6,501 nucleotides of DNA. It comes from Candidatus Bipolaricaulota bacterium. GTDB taxonomy: Bacteria > Bipolaricaulota > Bipolaricaulia > UBA7950 > UBA9294. Position numbers and translations under genes: made by a program. Location of the stretch: positions 1 to 6,501 of the forward strand of contig JAGGXO010000074.1 in the NCBI GenBank assembly GCA_021163015.1, given 5' to 3'. Below the pieces are notes generated by a model that was not told where the DNA came from, searched no databases, and worked only from the letters and a program-made list of their open reading frames with translations. Positions 5,941 to 6,501 of the stretch are shown here, one piece after another. Within the stretch, counting starts at the first letter, position 1. Each line of letters begins with the position of its first letter.

Positions 5941-6501
5941 TGAACTTCCGCAGATTCATGGCACGCACCCCTCTGCATCTCACCATATTTGTCTTCGCAG
6001 CCATGTGGCTCATTCCGACCCTCGGTCTGCTCATCACCTCGCTCCGAGACCCCACCAGCATCGCCGCCAGTGGATGGTGGACGGTTTTTCCAAAATTATT
6101 CAGTGGCGGGCAATTCTCCCTTGAGAACTACGCCGGTGTCATTCGGCAACAAGGACTCGGATTCGCATTCTTCAACAGCCTACGCATCAGTATCCCGGCG
6201 ACGTTAATCTCGACGTTCATCGCCTCGTTTGCTGCGTTCGGGTTCGCATGGATGCGCTTTCCCGGCCGCCGTATTCTGTTCATGCTTGTTGTTGGGTTAA
6301 TGGTAATTCCGCTGCAGATGACCTTCATTCCCATCTTGCCGATCTACGGTAAGCTTGGATTAACAGGTACTTTTCCCGGAATCTGGCTGGCGCATACTGC
6401 CTATGGGCTACCGCTTACAACCTATCTGGTTCATAACTTTATGGTCGCAATTCCCAAGGAACTGCTCGATTCGGCGTCAATCGACGGAGCATCCGCTATC
6501 A
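5940..6501 (+). CDS. sugar ABC transporter permease, AglG/MalG-type, 3' end outside window
   Basis: The ATG at 5940-5942 shares its A with the TGA of the previous permease, and AGGAGG (5925-5930) lies 9 bases upstream, so the two permeases are translationally coupled. The frame stays open for 187 codons to the window edge. It opens MNFRRFMARTPLHLTIF, with a first membrane segment at about 14-35, then SLRDPTSIAASGWWTVFP, a pattern I associate with AglG, and further segments near 78-100, 110-135 and 142-166. The last visible residues (KELLDSASIDGASAI, residues 173-187) are the start of the EAA loop, with DSA at 177-179 in place of EAA and G183 kept. The rest, and probably any ATPase or metabolic genes, lie beyond the edge. 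Confidence 0.9.
   Translation, partial: MNFRRFMARTPLHLTIFVFAAMWLIPTLGLLITSLRDPTSIAASGWWTVFPKLFSGGQFSLENYAGVIRQQGLGFAFFNSLRISIPATLISTFIASFAAFGFAWMRFPGRRILFMLVVGLMVIPLQMTFIPILPIYGKLGLTGTFPGIWLAHTAYGLPLTTYLVHNFMVAIPKELLDSASIDGASAI

Noticed and set aside
3700..6501. Composition shift suggesting separate origin of the transporter genes
   Set aside because: Hand counts of five 60-base lines ranged from 48-58% GC before 3700 to 57-68% in the binding-protein gene; too few and too variable to claim transfer. A sliding-window GC and codon-usage calculation would be needed.
1..6501. CRISPR arrays, tRNA or rRNA genes, insertion-sequence ends or integration sites
   Set aside because: No regularly spaced repeats, cloverleaf-like sequence, transposase-like frame or terminal inverted repeats were seen; the window is almost wholly filled by co-directional genes.

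Overview
The window reads as one sugar-uptake and sugar-handling locus, with every supported gene on the + strand: a ROK-family protein (5' end cut by the window), a DeoR-family repressor, a GT4 glycosyltransferase of the sucrose-phosphate-synthase type, a P-loop kinase of the uridine kinase/phosphoribulokinase superfamily, and the binding protein and two permeases of an ABC importer that resembles the AglE/AglF/AglG alpha-glucoside system. The second permease runs off the right edge. No RNA gene, CRISPR array, insertion sequence or other mobile element was seen.

Layout. Positions 1-809 hold the ROK protein, which has lost the usual ROK zinc-binding cysteines. Positions 810-936 form the only sizeable gap. 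It carries a good sigma-70-type promoter (TTGACC, 17-bp spacer, TACAAT), an imperfect inverted repeat over the predicted transcription start, and a possible 27-codon leader ORF with its own Shine-Dalgarno sequence. From 937 the genes are tightly packed: deoR-type regulator (937-1692), glycosyltransferase (1685-2917, TTG start, 8-bp overlap), kinase (2924-3658), binding protein (3711-4979), a terminator-like hairpin (4991-5022), permease 1 (5047-5940) and permease 2 (5940 onward, 1-bp overlap). This looks like one transcription unit with a built-in step-down after the binding-protein gene.

Working model (inference). An alpha-glucoside or similar small glycoside is imported by the AglEFG-like transporter. 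Its ATPase is not in the window and may lie downstream or be a shared MsmK/AglK-type subunit elsewhere. The glycosyltransferase and the kinase either build a phosphorylated glycoside from a phosphorylated acceptor, or run in reverse to take an imported glycoside apart into a nucleotide sugar and an acceptor. DeoR-type repressors usually respond to phosphorylated sugars, so the kinase product is a plausible inducer. No glycoside hydrolase or HAD phosphatase is visible, but the locus is cut at both ends.

Organism. The binding protein has a cleavable signal peptide without a lipobox cysteine, which suggests a diderm with a periplasm. Translation uses strong AGGAGG-type ribosome binding sites, and GC is moderate (about 50-60% in the few lines counted by hand). 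A spirochaete- or Thermotoga-like lineage would fit the style of the locus, but the sequence alone does not settle this.
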